Position numbers and translations under genes: made by a program. A stretch of DNA of 64,000 bases from Bacteroides sp. (GTDB taxonomy: Bacteria > Bacteroidota > Bacteroidia > Bacteroidales > Muribaculaceae), in assembly GCA_014801985.1 (NCBI GenBank), contig JAAVDD010000013.1, forward strand, positions 68,702-132,701. Reading direction: 5' to 3'. The first letter of the stretch is position 1. Every line of letters starts with the position of its first letter. The notes beneath the pieces are model-generated. The model was not told the DNA's origin. It searched no databases and worked only from the letters and a program-made list of their open reading frames with translations. Shown here one piece after another: positions 9,513 to 17,992 of the stretch.

Positions 9513-12230
9513 ATGGCAAAAAAGATTTATACGTTCGGCGGTGGTAAAGCCGAAGGTAATGCCGAGATGAGAAACCTTCTCGGTGGCAAAGGTGCGAATC
9601 TTGCAGAGATGAACCTTCTTGGTATGCCCGTACCTCCGGGTTTCACTATCACAACAGAAGTCTGCAATGAATATACTCAATACGGCCGCGATAAAGTAGT
9701 TGCCGATCTTCAGAAAGATGTAGAAAAGGCTATAGCTCATGTTGAGGAGCTTACAGGCAAAAAATTTGATGATTCATCCAATCCTCTTCTCGTTTCAGTG
9801 CGTTCCGGTGCGCGTGCATCAATGCCCGGTATGATGGATACTGTCCTCAACCTTGGTATGAACAATGCTACTGTTGAGACTATGGCAGAGAAGAGCGGTA
9901 ATCCCCGTTTTGCATGGGATAGCTATCGTCGCTTCGTTCAGATGTATGGCGATGTAGTGCTTGGCATGAAGCCCAAGAGCAAGACAGATATCGATCCTTT
10001 CGAGGCTATTATGGATCAGGTAAAGGAAGAAAAAGGTGTTAAGTCAGATACAGAACTTGATGTCGATGATCTCAAAGAGCTTGTTAAGCGTTTCAAAGCG
10101 GCTGTAAAGGAATATACCGGTAAAGATTTCCCGGAATCAGCATGGGAACAGCTTTGGGGTGGTATCTGTGCCGTATTCGATAGCTGGATGAATGAGCGTG
10201 CAATCATTTATCGCCGTATGAACCAGATTCCTGAGGAATGGGGTACTGCCGTTAACGTTCAGGCAATGGTTTATGGCAACATGGGTGATAATTCTGCAAC
10301 AGGTGTTGCTTTCAGCCGTGATGCAGCAACTGGTGAAAACATCTTTAACGGTGAGTATCTTATCAATGCTCAGGGTGAGGATGTTGTTGCCGGTGTTCGC
10401 ACTCCTCAGCAAATCACTGTAGAGGGTTCTCGTCGTTGGGCTGCCCTTCAGGGAATAAGCGAGGAAGAGCGTCGTACTAAATATCCCTCTCTTGAGGAAT
10501 CAATGCCCGACTGCGCAGCTGAACTTATCGCCACTGCAAAACGTCTTGAAGATTACTACCGCGATATGCAGGATATGGAGTTCACTATCCAGGATGGTAA
10601 ACTTTGGATGCTCCAGACTCGTAACGGTAAGCGTACCGGTGCAGCCATGGTGAAGATTGCAATGGATCTCCTTCGTGAGGGTAAGATTGATGAAAAGACT
10701 GCCCTTCTCCGTATGGAACCCCAGAAACTCGATGAGCTTCTTCACCCTGTCTTTGACAAAGAGGCACTTAAGAAAGCAAAGGTTGTAGCCAAGGGTCTCC
10801 CCGCTTCTCCGGGTGCTGCTACAGGTCAGATCGTATTCCAGGCAGACGATGCTGAGGAATGGGCTGAAAAGAAAAAGAAGGTTGTCCTCGTCCGTATCGA
10901 AACTTCTCCTGAAGATCTTCGCGGTATGGCAGTTGCACAGGGTATCCTCACAATGCGTGGAGGTATGACTTCCCATGCGGCCGTAGTTGCTCGCGGTATG
11001 GGTAAATGCTGCGTTTCCGGTGCAGGTGATATCCTTGTTGATTATAAGGCTAAGACTGTAGAGATGGATGGTAAGGTTTACCATGAAGGCGATTGGATTT
11101 CTCTTAACGGTTCTACCGGTGACGTATACGAAGGTGAAGTGAAGACTACCGAACCTGAACTTGATGGTGACTTCGGTGCAATCATGGATCTTTCTGACAA
11201 ATTCGCTAAGACTCTCGTTCGCACTAATGCAGACTCACCCCGTGATGCAAAACAGGCACGTAAGTTCGGTGCACAGGGTATCGGTCTTTGCCGTACAGAG
11301 CACATGTTCTTTGAGGGTGATCGTATTAAATCTGTACGCGAGATGATTCTTGCTTCTGATGTTGAGGGTCGTCGCACAGCACTTGCTAAACTCCTTCCCA
11401 TGCAGCGCGGTGATTTCGAAGGAATCTTCGAAGCTATGGATGGATTCGGTGTAACAATCCGTCTTCTTGATCCCCCATTGCATGAGTTTGTTCCCCACAC
11501 TACTGCCGCTCAGCAGGAGCTCGCAGATGAGATGGGTCTTACACTTGAGGAGGTTAGAAAGAAAGTAGATGATCTTGCAGAGTTCAACCCGATGCTTGGT
11601 CACCGTGGCTGCCGTCTTGGTATCACTTACCCTGAGATCACTGAGATGCAGACCCGTGCAATCATTGAAGCTGCCCTCGCATGCAAAGCACGTGGAATCG
11701 ATGTTCATCCTGAAATTATGATTCCTCTTGTAGGTTCGCTCAAAGAGCTTCAGAACCAGGCTAATGTCATCAACGAAACAGCAGCCAAGGTATTTGAAGA
11801 GAAAGGTGATTCCATAATCTATAAGGTGGGAACTATGATTGAGGTTCCTCGCGCTGCTCTCACTGCAAACGAGATTGCAGAGGTAGCTGAATTCTTCTCC
11901 TTCGGTACCAACGACCTCACCCAGATGACATTCGGCTTCTCTCGCGACGATGCTCCTAAGTTCTTGAAGTTCTACAAAGAGCACGGCATCATCAAGGTTG
12001 ATCCGTTTGAGGTACTTGATCAGGTAGGTGTTGGTCAGCTCGTGAAGATGGGTGTTGAGAAAGGCCGTGCCACTCGTCCCGACCTCAAAGTAGGTATCTG
12101 TGGTGAGCATGGTGGTGAGCCCAGCTCAGTAAAATTCTGTGCAAACCTTGGCATGAACTATGTTTCATGTTCTCCTTTCCGTGTGCCTATTGCTCGCGTT
12201 GCATCGGCGCAGGCTGCTATCGAGGACTAA
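9513..12230 (+). CDS. ppdK: Pyruvate, phosphate dikinase
   Basis: This 905-residue enzyme reversibly converts pyruvate, ATP and phosphate to phosphoenolpyruvate, AMP and PPi. An N-terminal ATP-grasp nucleotide domain starts with GGKGANLAEM near residue 24. The central swivelling domain carries the phosphoryl-carrying His in GGMTSHAAVVARGMGK, near residue 486. The C-terminal PEP barrel has the catalytic Cys in GICGEHGGEP near residue 862. The gene is monocistronic, with its own promoter and terminator. Its codon use looks strongly biased compared with neighbours (GGT, CGT and CTT are frequent), which suggests high expression. Confidence 0.98.
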   Translation: MAKKIYTFGGGKAEGNAEMRNLLGGKGANLAEMNLLGMPVPPGFTITTEVCNEYTQYGRDKVVADLQKDVEKAIAHVEELTGKKFDDSSNPLLVSVRSGARASMPGMMDTVLNLGMNNATVETMAEKSGNPRFAWDSYRRFVQMYGDVVLGMKPKSKTDIDPFEAIMDQVKEEKGVKSDTELDVDDLKELVKRFKAAVKEYTGKDFPESAWEQLWGGICAVFDSWMNERAIIYRRMNQIPEEWGTAVNVQAMVYGNMGDNSATGVAFSRDAATGENIFNGEYLINAQGEDVVAGVRTPQQITVEGSRRWAALQGISEEERRTKYPSLEESMPDCAAELIATAKRLEDYYRDMQDMEFTIQDGKLWMLQTRNGKRTGAAMVKIAMDLLREGKIDEKTALLRMEPQKLDELLHPVFDKEALKKAKVVAKGLPASPGAATGQIVFQADDAEEWAEKKKKVVLVRIETSPEDLRGMAVAQGILTMRGGMTSHAAVVARGMGKCCVSGAGDILVDYKAKTVEMDGKVYHEGDWISLNGSTGDVYEGEVKTTEPELDGDFGAIMDLSDKFAKTLVRTNADSPRDAKQARKFGAQGIGLCRTEHMFFEGDRIKSVREMILASDVEGRRTALAKLLPMQRGDFEGIFEAMDGFGVTIRLLDPPLHEFVPHTTAAQQELADEMGLTLEEVRKKVDDLAEFNPMLGHRGCRLGITYPEITEMQTRAIIEAALACKARGIDVHPEIMIPLVGSLKELQNQANVINETAAKVFEEKGDSIIYKVGTMIEVPRAALTANEIAEVAEFFSFGTNDLTQMTFGFSRDDAPKFLKFYKEHGIIKVDPFEVLDQVGVGQLVKMGVEKGRATRPDLKVGICGEHGGEPSSVKFCANLGMNYVSCSPFRVPIARVASAQAAIED

Positions 12231-12258
12231 TCCCGATACACTTAACTACCAGATAATT

Positions 12259-12302
12259 AGGTGGTAAATCCTTGAAAAATCAAGGTTTACCACCTATTTT
12301 TT
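12259..12302 (+). terminator. Rho-independent terminator after ppdK
   Basis: A long stem pairs AGGTGGTAAA-T-CCTTG (12259-12274) with CAAGGTTTACCACCT (12281-12295), with one bulged T and a 6-base loop. It ends in a run of T at 12297-12302. Confidence 0.93.
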
Positions 12303-12345
12303 CGACACACTTCGGCACGCTTTTTGTGTGGGAATGTACGAAAAA
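12298..12345. repeat. Inverted repeat downstream of ppdK
   Basis: TTTTTCG...CACAC (up to 12310) is mirrored by GTGTG (12326-12330)...CGAAAAA (12339-12345). It overlaps the T-run of the ppdK terminator and precedes the TGTAGA repeats. It may be an element end or merely a second hairpin. Confidence 0.45.
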
Positions 12346-12379
12346 GTGTAGAAATAGTGTAGAGTTTTCTAGACCCCTG

Positions 12380-12408
12380 TGTAGAGAGAATGTAGAGAGA
12401 ATGTAGAG
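12380..12408. repeat. 11-bp tandem repeat cluster upstream of recombinase remnant
   Basis: TGTAGAGAGAA occurs at 12380-12390 and 12391-12401, followed by TGTAGAG at 12402-12408. Two further GTGTAGA copies lie at 12346-12352 and 12357-12363. The 11-base period is one helical turn, as expected of a protein-binding array. It directly precedes the recombinase remnant. Confidence 0.6.
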
Positions 12409-12437
12409 CGGCAACAAACTAAAAACCAAAACGATAT

Positions 12438-12530
12438 ATGGCAACCTTGAAAATTTGTGTACAGAAGCAAAGAACTGATGGGACATGGCCTATCAGAGGA
12501 AATGCCTCTTTCCGGTCAATCAATCTTTGA
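12438..12530 (+). pseudogene. N-terminal remnant of a tyrosine recombinase/integrase
   Basis: The frame from ATG 12438 reads MATLKICVQKQRTDGTWP and then diverges and stops at 12530 after 30 codons. From memory, that opening is the usual start of Bacteroidales tyrosine recombinases of mobile elements, where a segment like VYIRVTHNRK and about 380 more residues would follow. Here similarity stops at about codon 19. The sequence then changes into another gene's frame (see next entry), so this is a deletion relic. No catalytic Arg or Tyr region remains. Confidence 0.7.
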
Positions 12531-12618
12531 ATACGATCCCAAGAGGAAATACGATCCCAAGAGGAAGGGAGCAACCGACTACATGGCTCTTGCGGACGAG
12601 ATACTTTCGAGAGAGTAA
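12478..12618 (+). pseudogene. C-terminal remnant of a ParA/Soj-type ATPase
   Basis: In a second frame the DNA encodes LSEEMPLSGQSIFEYDPKRK, then YDPKRK again, then GATDYMALADEILSRE and a stop. This fits the C-terminus of ParA/Soj ATPases (pattern LSE..P..G..I..YDP...GA..Y..LA.E). The N-terminal 200 or so residues with the Walker motifs are absent. The join to the recombinase frame lies near 12487-12492. An in-frame ATG at 12478 could still express 46 residues, but a function is unlikely. Confidence 0.65.
12530..12565. repeat. 18-bp perfect tandem duplication in the ParA remnant
   Basis: AATACGATCCCAAGAGGA at 12530-12547 is repeated exactly at 12548-12565, adding six codons (YDPKRK) in frame within the ParA tail. 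It looks like a slippage duplication in decaying sequence. Confidence 0.9.
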
Positions 12619-12637
12619 ATTAGTAAACTATATTATA

Positions 12638-13003
12638 ATGAACGTTGATTTTAAGAAACTATCTAAGCCGTATTTCATAATCCAACCTGATTATGGAGGA
12701 TGTTTAGGGTATTTTTTACTGGATAACTGTAGTTATGGATGCGATGGTGATATACTGGAATTGGAAGGCTTTGAGGAAACACCTTTCCATATGCCGGGCA
12801 TCGAAGAATGGTGTTTGGAATGGGATAAGGAAAACTATAAAGCTATTCACAGAATACCCTCTGACTTTGATTGGAATGAATGGCATAAAAGAGGTCTGCA
12901 ATTTGCACAGTTTTTGAAACAACTGGTTGGTGACAAGATATTTCTACAATGGAGGAGGCAGTCACCCTTCTCAGCGAGAAACTGCACTCTCCTATCCCTT
13001 TGA
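12638..13003 (+). CDS. Orphan acidic protein, possibly immunity-like, maybe frameshifted
   Basis: I start this at ATG 12638 (MNVDFKKLSKPYF), because the frame upstream runs through the ParA remnant. The product of about 121 residues is rich in aromatic and acidic residues. It has a C-terminal segment DWNEWHKRGLQFAQFLKQL resembling the end of many small toxin-immunity proteins (a Trp, then a GL.hA..L helix). That similarity is only an impression. After DKIF near 12943 the frame becomes basic and stops at 13003. The next frame reads YNGGGSHPSQRE and on to a stop at 13025, so a one-base frameshift is possible. No toxin gene is adjacent. It may be leftover cargo of the lost element. Confidence 0.5.
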   Translation: MNVDFKKLSKPYFIIQPDYGGCLGYFLLDNCSYGCDGDILELEGFEETPFHMPGIEEWCLEWDKENYKAIHRIPSDFDWNEWHKRGLQFAQFLKQLVGDKIFLQWRRQSPFSARNCTLLSL

Positions 13004-13086
13004 TTTTGCGGAAGGAGGCCGATGACTTCCAACTTCAATTTAAAACTCCCGACATCACTGCCGAGAGTTCCTTCTTGCATGAAAAA

Positions 13087-15222
13087 TTAATATGTGCGCT
13101 GAGATTCTCTTTCTTTATTGTCTCGATACACATTGTTTACTTTATTTCCTCCAAATGAGTATGAAATTCTAAAGGTTACAGCGTGGGAATGAATATCATT
13201 ACGAGTGGAGATAATATAATCCTTGTAATAAGACTTAGATTTTGTGATATTCCAGCCAAAAGGATCATTTACAGCGAATGCAAGATTCAGCCGGTTGTTC
13301 AACAACGAGTAGCGCATATCACATCCAATCAAAGAAATGGAAGAATAATGTATCATTCTATCTTTCCACGGGAAATAATGACTAAATCTTAAATTTAAAA
13401 TCAAGGTCTTCTGCCTATTGAGCATCCATGATGTGTTAAGCTCAAGTTTTCCACTCCAACCATGGTCACTTGCCTCATTGAAATCCGAAACCTTTGATTG
13501 CGCAATTGAATAAAACACCTCTCCTCCGAGATTAAGATTCCACCAAGAGAACAAAGAACGATTATAGGAGGCATAAAGACCGGTCTTGTTGGTATTAAGA
13601 CAGTTTTCAGGAAGGGTGTACTGGCTTCCATCGGAATTGAACCTTGTTAAATTCCCTATAGCATTGTGATTGTATGAATTATATAAGACTGCATATAATC
13701 CCTTGAAACTATAGCTTATCTCCGCATTATGAGAAATACTTGGGTTAAGATCCGGATTCCCAGAAAAATAATCACTTACAGTAGTATAATATCTGAAGGG
13801 ATCAAGATCTCCGAAGTTCGGGCGTGTAATCCCCATAGAATAAGAGATTGAGAAACGTCCTACATTAGGTTTGTTCCAACTCATATTAATCGAAGGAAAC
13901 AGATATCCGTATCTTTTGTCATGTCGTAGATTGTCGATATGTTGTAATCCTCTTACTTCAGTATGCTCAAAACGCAAACCAAGTTTCCCGAAGAAGTTAT
14001 TTGAAAAATTTTTCTCTGCACTGACATATACTGCCGCCGTCTTCTCATTATAACTGAATGAATTGCTTTGCTGAGAATTATTAATCCAGTTGCCTTCAAT
14101 AAAATCAGTGATATGTAATTCAGTACCATTATCCACTGCTGTAAATGCGGCACCTGCATCCATTTTGAACATAGAAAAGGGCAATGCTGCATCTAATTTC
14201 ACAGAATGAATCCTATATTTATTCCTACCATCATCCGCAAGTCTTGATACATCATTTGTGTATTGCCATGTTTTTACATCAGAAAAAGAATGAGTATGGC
14301 GATTGAAGAAGTTATACGTCAGACTTAGGATTCTCCCCTGCCCAAGCTCCCAATCTCCAAACGCAGTGAGTGTAAGCGCATTATTGGGCCTTACAGGAGA
14401 AATGTTTTGCGAAAATGAATAAATCCCATTCTCGACTGTTTCATCATATATGCTGCTTTTAAAGCGTAACATACTATAATTAACGATAGCTCCTATACTT
14501 AAACCGCTATTGAATTTATATTTGAAAAGTCCATTGGCACCAAGGGTACGGTTTGTAAAATTATTTGTTCGTTGCGAATTTCGAATATAGTCAGAAAAAG
14601 TATATGTTCTGTCAAGGTCGTTTACGCCTTTTGTATCCTGCCAGCTTGCATCAGCAGAAAGTTCGATCTTTCGTGTGGTATGATTTATATTTCCTCCGAG
14701 CAAATAACTGAAATCCTCGCGGAATGTACCGTTTCCCCATACGTTACCACGTGTACCATGTGATTCGTTTCTGGTGGTTATGCTGATGTATGCTACATTT
14801 GTTGAAGCTGCATATTTTGCAGGAGGGGTTGTAAGGAGTTCCACCTTCTCAATGCCCGATGACTGGAGATTCTTTAAGCGAAGGGCTATCGCCTCCTCCG
14901 GCATCTCCAAAAGATGGCCGTCTATGATATATTTTACCGATGATTTTCCGGCAATGCTCACCTGATCATTATTTACAGAGACACGTGGTATGCGGTCGAG
15001 TACCTGGATACCGTTCAAACCCAATGCGTATGGATCGTTCTTTGTCATGTAGACAATGCGATCAGGATCTTGTTTTAGTACGGGGCGGTTTGCAACCACA
15101 ACAACCTCCTTAAGTTCAAATTCCTTTTCCCAATCAGAAAGAACCGAATCATTAACTTCTTGTCCGAAAAGGCACGCAGGGAGGGCTGCCACTCCGAAGA
15201 GCAGCATAAATAACTTTTTCAT
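13087..15222 (-). CDS. Outer-membrane beta-barrel protein (OMP_b-brl_3 type, TonB-receptor-like)
   Basis: The 711-residue protein has a clear signal peptide (MKKLFMLLFGVAALPACLFG). A plug-like domain starts at KEVVVVANRP near residue 38 and includes VLDRIPRVSVNNDQVSIAG and YIIDGHLLEMP. A long barrel region of alternating aromatic strands follows, with the SMGITRPNFGDLDPFRYYT segment typical of this barrel family. No N-terminal CarboxypepD_reg domain and no obvious TonB box are present. The substrate is unknown. It is the last gene of a minus-strand ECF sigma, anti-sigma, DUF6108-like cluster, 38 bases after the preceding stop, so it is the probable regulated target. Confidence 0.85.
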   Translation of the reverse strand: MKKLFMLLFGVAALPACLFGQEVNDSVLSDWEKEFELKEVVVVANRPVLKQDPDRIVYMTKNDPYALGLNGIQVLDRIPRVSVNNDQVSIAGKSSVKYIIDGHLLEMPEEAIALRLKNLQSSGIEKVELLTTPPAKYAASTNVAYISITTRNESHGTRGNVWGNGTFREDFSYLLGGNINHTTRKIELSADASWQDTKGVNDLDRTYTFSDYIRNSQRTNNFTNRTLGANGLFKYKFNSGLSIGAIVNYSMLRFKSSIYDETVENGIYSFSQNISPVRPNNALTLTAFGDWELGQGRILSLTYNFFNRHTHSFSDVKTWQYTNDVSRLADDGRNKYRIHSVKLDAALPFSMFKMDAGAAFTAVDNGTELHITDFIEGNWINNSQQSNSFSYNEKTAAVYVSAEKNFSNNFFGKLGLRFEHTEVRGLQHIDNLRHDKRYGYLFPSINMSWNKPNVGRFSISYSMGITRPNFGDLDPFRYYTTVSDYFSGNPDLNPSISHNAEISYSFKGLYAVLYNSYNHNAIGNLTRFNSDGSQYTLPENCLNTNKTGLYASYNRSLFSWWNLNLGGEVFYSIAQSKVSDFNEASDHGWSGKLELNTSWMLNRQKTLILNLRFSHYFPWKDRMIHYSSISLIGCDMRYSLLNNRLNLAFAVNDPFGWNITKSKSYYKDYIISTRNDIHSHAVTFRISYSFGGNKVNNVYRDNKERESQRTY

Positions 15223-15260
15223 ATTTAAAACTATTAGATGATTATTTCGCTGGTATAGAC

Positions 15261-15647
15261 TTACTTAAATGCATTCGTTGGTCCCTTGATAAAAAGATAG
15301 GCATTCTTTTCCGTAGGATCCTGTTGCAATCCGATATATATGGTCTCTCCATTATTTGTAAACACTATCAATATCGATTTACCTCCGGCTCCGGTCTGTT
15401 CGGTGTACCTTTTAGCAAGAGTGGCATCCTTAGCAATCACCTCAGAGATCTTTTTCACTAATGCCGAATTACCGGTTACCTGAAACCCTCGATAATATAT
15501 CTCGTTATCTCTTGAGATAGATATCCTTACAGTTTTCTCTTTATTGTAACGCCCATCAAAAAACTCCTCTACAGAAAAATGTGGAGATTTGGCAAAGGCA
15601 CCCATACTGACTATTGTCATTAAAAATATAATAAACAGTCTTTTCAT
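15261..15647 (-). CDS. Small exported protein, DUF6108-like
   Basis: This 128-residue protein has a signal peptide (MKRLFIIFLMTIVSMGAFA). Its mature part begins SPHFSVEEFFDGRYNKEKTV and alternates strands with few special residues. I recall similar proteins as DUF6108 in Bacteroides, but cannot verify it. It overlaps the anti-sigma gene by 4 bases, so it is co-translated with the sigma/anti-sigma pair. A periplasmic sensing or accessory role in that circuit is plausible but inferred only from position. Confidence 0.7.
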   Translation of the reverse strand: MKRLFIIFLMTIVSMGAFAKSPHFSVEEFFDGRYNKEKTVRISISRDNEIYYRGFQVTGNSALVKKISEVIAKDATLAKRYTEQTGAGGKSILIVFTNNGETIYIGLQQDPTEKNAYLFIKGPTNAFK

Positions 15648-16138
15648 TCTGTAAAAGTATTATCGGAAGTTAAATTATCGATCATTTCTCTCTCATGCAT
15701 CTCCATCTCACCCATCTCTTTTACAAATTCATCAGCAGTTTTTAGCTCTGAAGAAATTTGACGTTTAGCATCTTCCCCTTTTAGACGATGACCATCCGCA
15801 TAAGCGATGTAATAGGAATCGACTTGGGATGAATCAGAGGGATAGTGTAACCCAATCCCAATTATAAACAAAATAGAAGCTGCAACACTGATATAAGCCT
15901 TATAATTAAAGAATGAGCTAGAGCTTTTAGACTCCCCTATCGCCGCTGCCTCTTCAGCGATCCCCAACTCTATCCCCATCAAATTACGAACCTCTTCAAT
16001 TATTGAAGAATTGTATTCTAACCGGGAAAGAAGGTATTCCAATTCACGCTCTTCCAAAACAGAAAGACGGCAATCCAGAAACATTTGGCAGAGTTCTTCC
16101 GTCTCTGGCAATGATAGTATATGGTTGTTATCTTTCAT
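15644..16138 (-). CDS. Probable membrane anti-sigma factor
   Basis: The 164-residue protein has a cytoplasmic N-terminal half of about 80 residues rich in Glu and Leu. One membrane segment (YISVAASILFIIGIGLHY) lies near residues 85-102. A short periplasmic tail contains a Met/Glu/His-rich stretch (KEMGEMEMHEREM). Its start overlaps the stop of the ECF sigma gene by 4 bases. That size, topology and position are those of an anti-sigma factor, although no zinc-binding HxxxCxxC motif is visible. Confidence 0.75.
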   Translation of the reverse strand: MKDNNHILSLPETEELCQMFLDCRLSVLEERELEYLLSRLEYNSSIIEEVRNLMGIELGIAEEAAAIGESKSSSSFFNYKAYISVAASILFIIGIGLHYPSDSSQVDSYYIAYADGHRLKGEDAKRQISSELKTADEFVKEMGEMEMHEREMIDNLTSDNTFTE

Positions 16139-16614
16139 TGGTTTAAATTTTTTAAATTATCCCTTATCTTTTTTCTTGCACGACTCATATTCATTCTGAC
16201 TGCTTCAACCGTCGTTCCGAGTATCGTCGCAATATCTTCATATTCCATCCCATCGTGAATTATATATGAATATATTCTTAATTGAACATCGGTTAGTCCC
16301 TTGGTTAAATTCCTTTCCAACGAACCTAAGTTCTCCCCAGATGTCGGCTCAACAATCAATGAATCGACAGCCGATTCAGGAATAGGGAAATTTTTAGGCT
16401 TCCTTAGCCGATCAATGCAGAGGTTTCTTAAAACACAAAATAACTTATTCCTTGCCTCGGTATCCGACTCAATATTACCGGCTTGCCAAAGATTAAAGAA
16501 AGTGTCTTGCAACACATCCTTTGCATCCTCATCATTTCTGAGGAATCCCATGGCACTCCGATGAAGTTTATCCCGAAGTGATAGAAAAGAGTATGTCAGT
16601 TTATCCTTTTTCAT
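16135..16614 (-). CDS. ECF-type RNA polymerase sigma factor
   Basis: This is a 159-residue sigma-70 family protein with only regions 2 and 4. Region 2 includes MGFLRNDEDAKDVLQDTFF near residues 22-40, the core-binding and -10-recognition helix. Region 4 is a helix-turn-helix, YEDIATILGTTVEAVRMNMS, near residues 125-145. It heads the four-gene cluster that ends with the outer-membrane barrel. A candidate ECF-style promoter lies just upstream, suggesting autoregulation. Confidence 0.93.
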   Translation of the reverse strand: MKKDKLTYSFLSLRDKLHRSAMGFLRNDEDAKDVLQDTFFNLWQAGNIESDTEARNKLFCVLRNLCIDRLRKPKNFPIPESAVDSLIVEPTSGENLGSLERNLTKGLTDVQLRIYSYIIHDGMEYEDIATILGTTVEAVRMNMSRARKKIRDNLKNLNQ

Positions 16615-16627
16615 TGCTTACACTATA

Positions 16628-16655
16628 GATACGAATAAGAGGACAAAACGTAACC
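16628..16655 (-). promoter_or_regulatory. Candidate ECF-type promoter for the sigma/barrel cluster
   Basis: On the minus strand GGTTAC (16655-16650) is followed after 16 bases by CGTATC (16633-16628), about 14 bases before the sigma start codon. Box order, spacing and the CGT core resemble ECF promoters in general. No TAnnTTTG element was found here. This is a weak call without a second example. Confidence 0.35.
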
Positions 16656-16724
16656 GATGATTCTCAATTTATTTATAGTGCTATAGATATTACTCCATTC
16701 TATTATAGCCCGGAATATAATTTT

Positions 16725-17276
16725 TCATTTTTTCGCCCTTAAAAGAACCTTATTTACAAATTCCGTTTTAGCCATCGTATACCCGTCTCTATCATTACGA
16801 AATCTCGGAAGCAAGGATAATTTCAATCTCTCATATTCTTTTGCCACTGAATTGTTTCCTATTAGAAAATCACGAAATATTATCTCATCTCTGTCACCAG
16901 CTATATGAAAATGGATATGGAATACTTTCTCTGCATAACCATTGATCGTGTAACCCTTGTTGAAACTCATCCTCCCCTCTCTTCGAGACATAAGTATATA
17001 GTCATTCAATTCCATAATGTCTATAATATTTTCCCATCTAATTGAATCATAAGTCTCCACCAATATGTCCACAATCGGTTTAGAAAATATTCCCGGGATA
17101 GCAGTGCTTCCGATATGATTGATCACTGGATCAAAAGAAGATAACAGTGTGGCTAAAGATTTAATTTCTCTTTTTGCCCATTCTGACCATAAAGAATTGT
17201 ATGGAACAAGGTTTATAGGAAATAGCTCCCACAACTCCTCAAGAGTCATCGTCCGTAAAACGTCTTTATCATTCAT
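16725..17276 (-). CDS. GrpB family protein (nucleotidyltransferase-like fold)
   Basis: The 183-residue protein matches the GrpB/UPF0157 family. The segment INHIGSTAIPGIFSKPIVDI, with its HxGSTxxP core near residues 56-64 and the D.L. strand after it, is the family signature and resembles nucleotidyltransferase active sites. The biochemical role is not well established. It lies between two ECF circuits, has its own candidate promoter, and need not belong to either. Confidence 0.88.
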   Translation of the reverse strand: MNDKDVLRTMTLEELWELFPINLVPYNSLWSEWAKREIKSLATLLSSFDPVINHIGSTAIPGIFSKPIVDILVETYDSIRWENIIDIMELNDYILMSRREGRMSFNKGYTINGYAEKVFHIHFHIAGDRDEIIFRDFLIGNNSVAKEYERLKLSLLPRFRNDRDGYTMAKTEFVNKVLLRAKK

Positions 17277-17323
17277 AAACCTCCACTATTTTCAGACAAA
17301 CCTTGTCCGATCCAAAGAATTTT

Positions 17324-17354
17324 CAAAAATACAAAATATCTCGGAATTAAGAAA
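17324..17354 (-). promoter_or_regulatory. Candidate promoter for the GrpB-family gene
   Basis: On the minus strand TATTTTTG (17331-17324) fits TAnnTTTG, with TTTC (17354-17351) 19 bases upstream as an imperfect -33 box. The start would lie about 44 bases before the ATG. Confidence 0.5.
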
Positions 17355-17490
17355 ATTAAGCATATCACCGGTGAACAGCGTTTTTGGTTGAGAAGTTCGG
17401 ATAAAGAATTTTATTCTTTTTAACAATTAGTTTTCGTCTTTTTAAGTAAAAGCTCGTCTTCTATCTTAGAAACATCAAAAGCAAAAAGAA

Positions 17491-17988
17491 ATGTTTAAGA
17501 AGAAAAACCGCAATAATATAAGCAAGATCATTGAGAATAATCTCGACTATCTTGTACGTTTTGCATATTTTCGCTTAGGGGAACGTTCGGAGGCGGAGGA
17601 TGTTGTTTATGATGCCATTTTGAAGTTTCTGGAGAGAAATCCAAATGAAATAAAACCAGAAAGTATAAGGCTTTATCTTTTTAGAATAGTTCACAATCTC
17701 TGTCTTGATAGATTACGATATGGTAAAAGGGAATTAGTTTTAGATGATAATATTAATATAGAAGAGACTCCTGATGATCTATACGATTTGGAAGAGATAG
17801 AACGAATAAATGACTTTCTTATCTCTCTTCCTCAAAGAGAATCAGATGTTATCAGAATGAGGATTGTTGACAATCTGTCTTTTGTGGAAATAAGCAAAAT
17901 ACTTTCAATACCTCAATCCACATCAAAATCCAGATATAAGTCAGGTATGGAAAAATTAAGAAGAATGGTAATTAAAAATAAATTGTGA
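17491..17988 (+). CDS. ECF-type RNA polymerase sigma factor
   Basis: This 165-residue protein shows region 2 (VRFAYFRLGERSEAEDVVYD near residues 22-41, then IRLYLFRIVHNLCLDRLR) and a region 4 helix-turn-helix (LSFVEISKILSIPQSTSKSR near residues 130-150). Four bases separate it from the following membrane protein gene. The cluster ends with an outer-membrane barrel, so this is a second sigma/anti-sigma/barrel circuit. It faces away from the one at 13087-16614. Confidence 0.93.
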   Translation: MFKKKNRNNISKIIENNLDYLVRFAYFRLGERSEAEDVVYDAILKFLERNPNEIKPESIRLYLFRIVHNLCLDRLRYGKRELVLDDNINIEETPDDLYDLEEIERINDFLISLPQRESDVIRMRIVDNLSFVEISKILSIPQSTSKSRYKSGMEKLRRMVIKNKL

Positions 17989-17992
17989 GGGT

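Noticed and set aside
11235..12110. Long frames on the minus strand opposite ppdK
   Set aside because: ppdK is strongly biased in codon use, which produces open antisense frames; none has a plausible start region or known motifs.
12485..12637. An upstream extension of the orphan gene at 12638
   Set aside because: This stretch is the recombinase/ParA remnant read in the wrong frame.
17429..17470. Two TCGTCTT-like motifs ahead of the plus-strand sigma gene as an ECF promoter
   Set aside because: CGTC cores are present, but I found no partner -35 box at a sensible distance from either.
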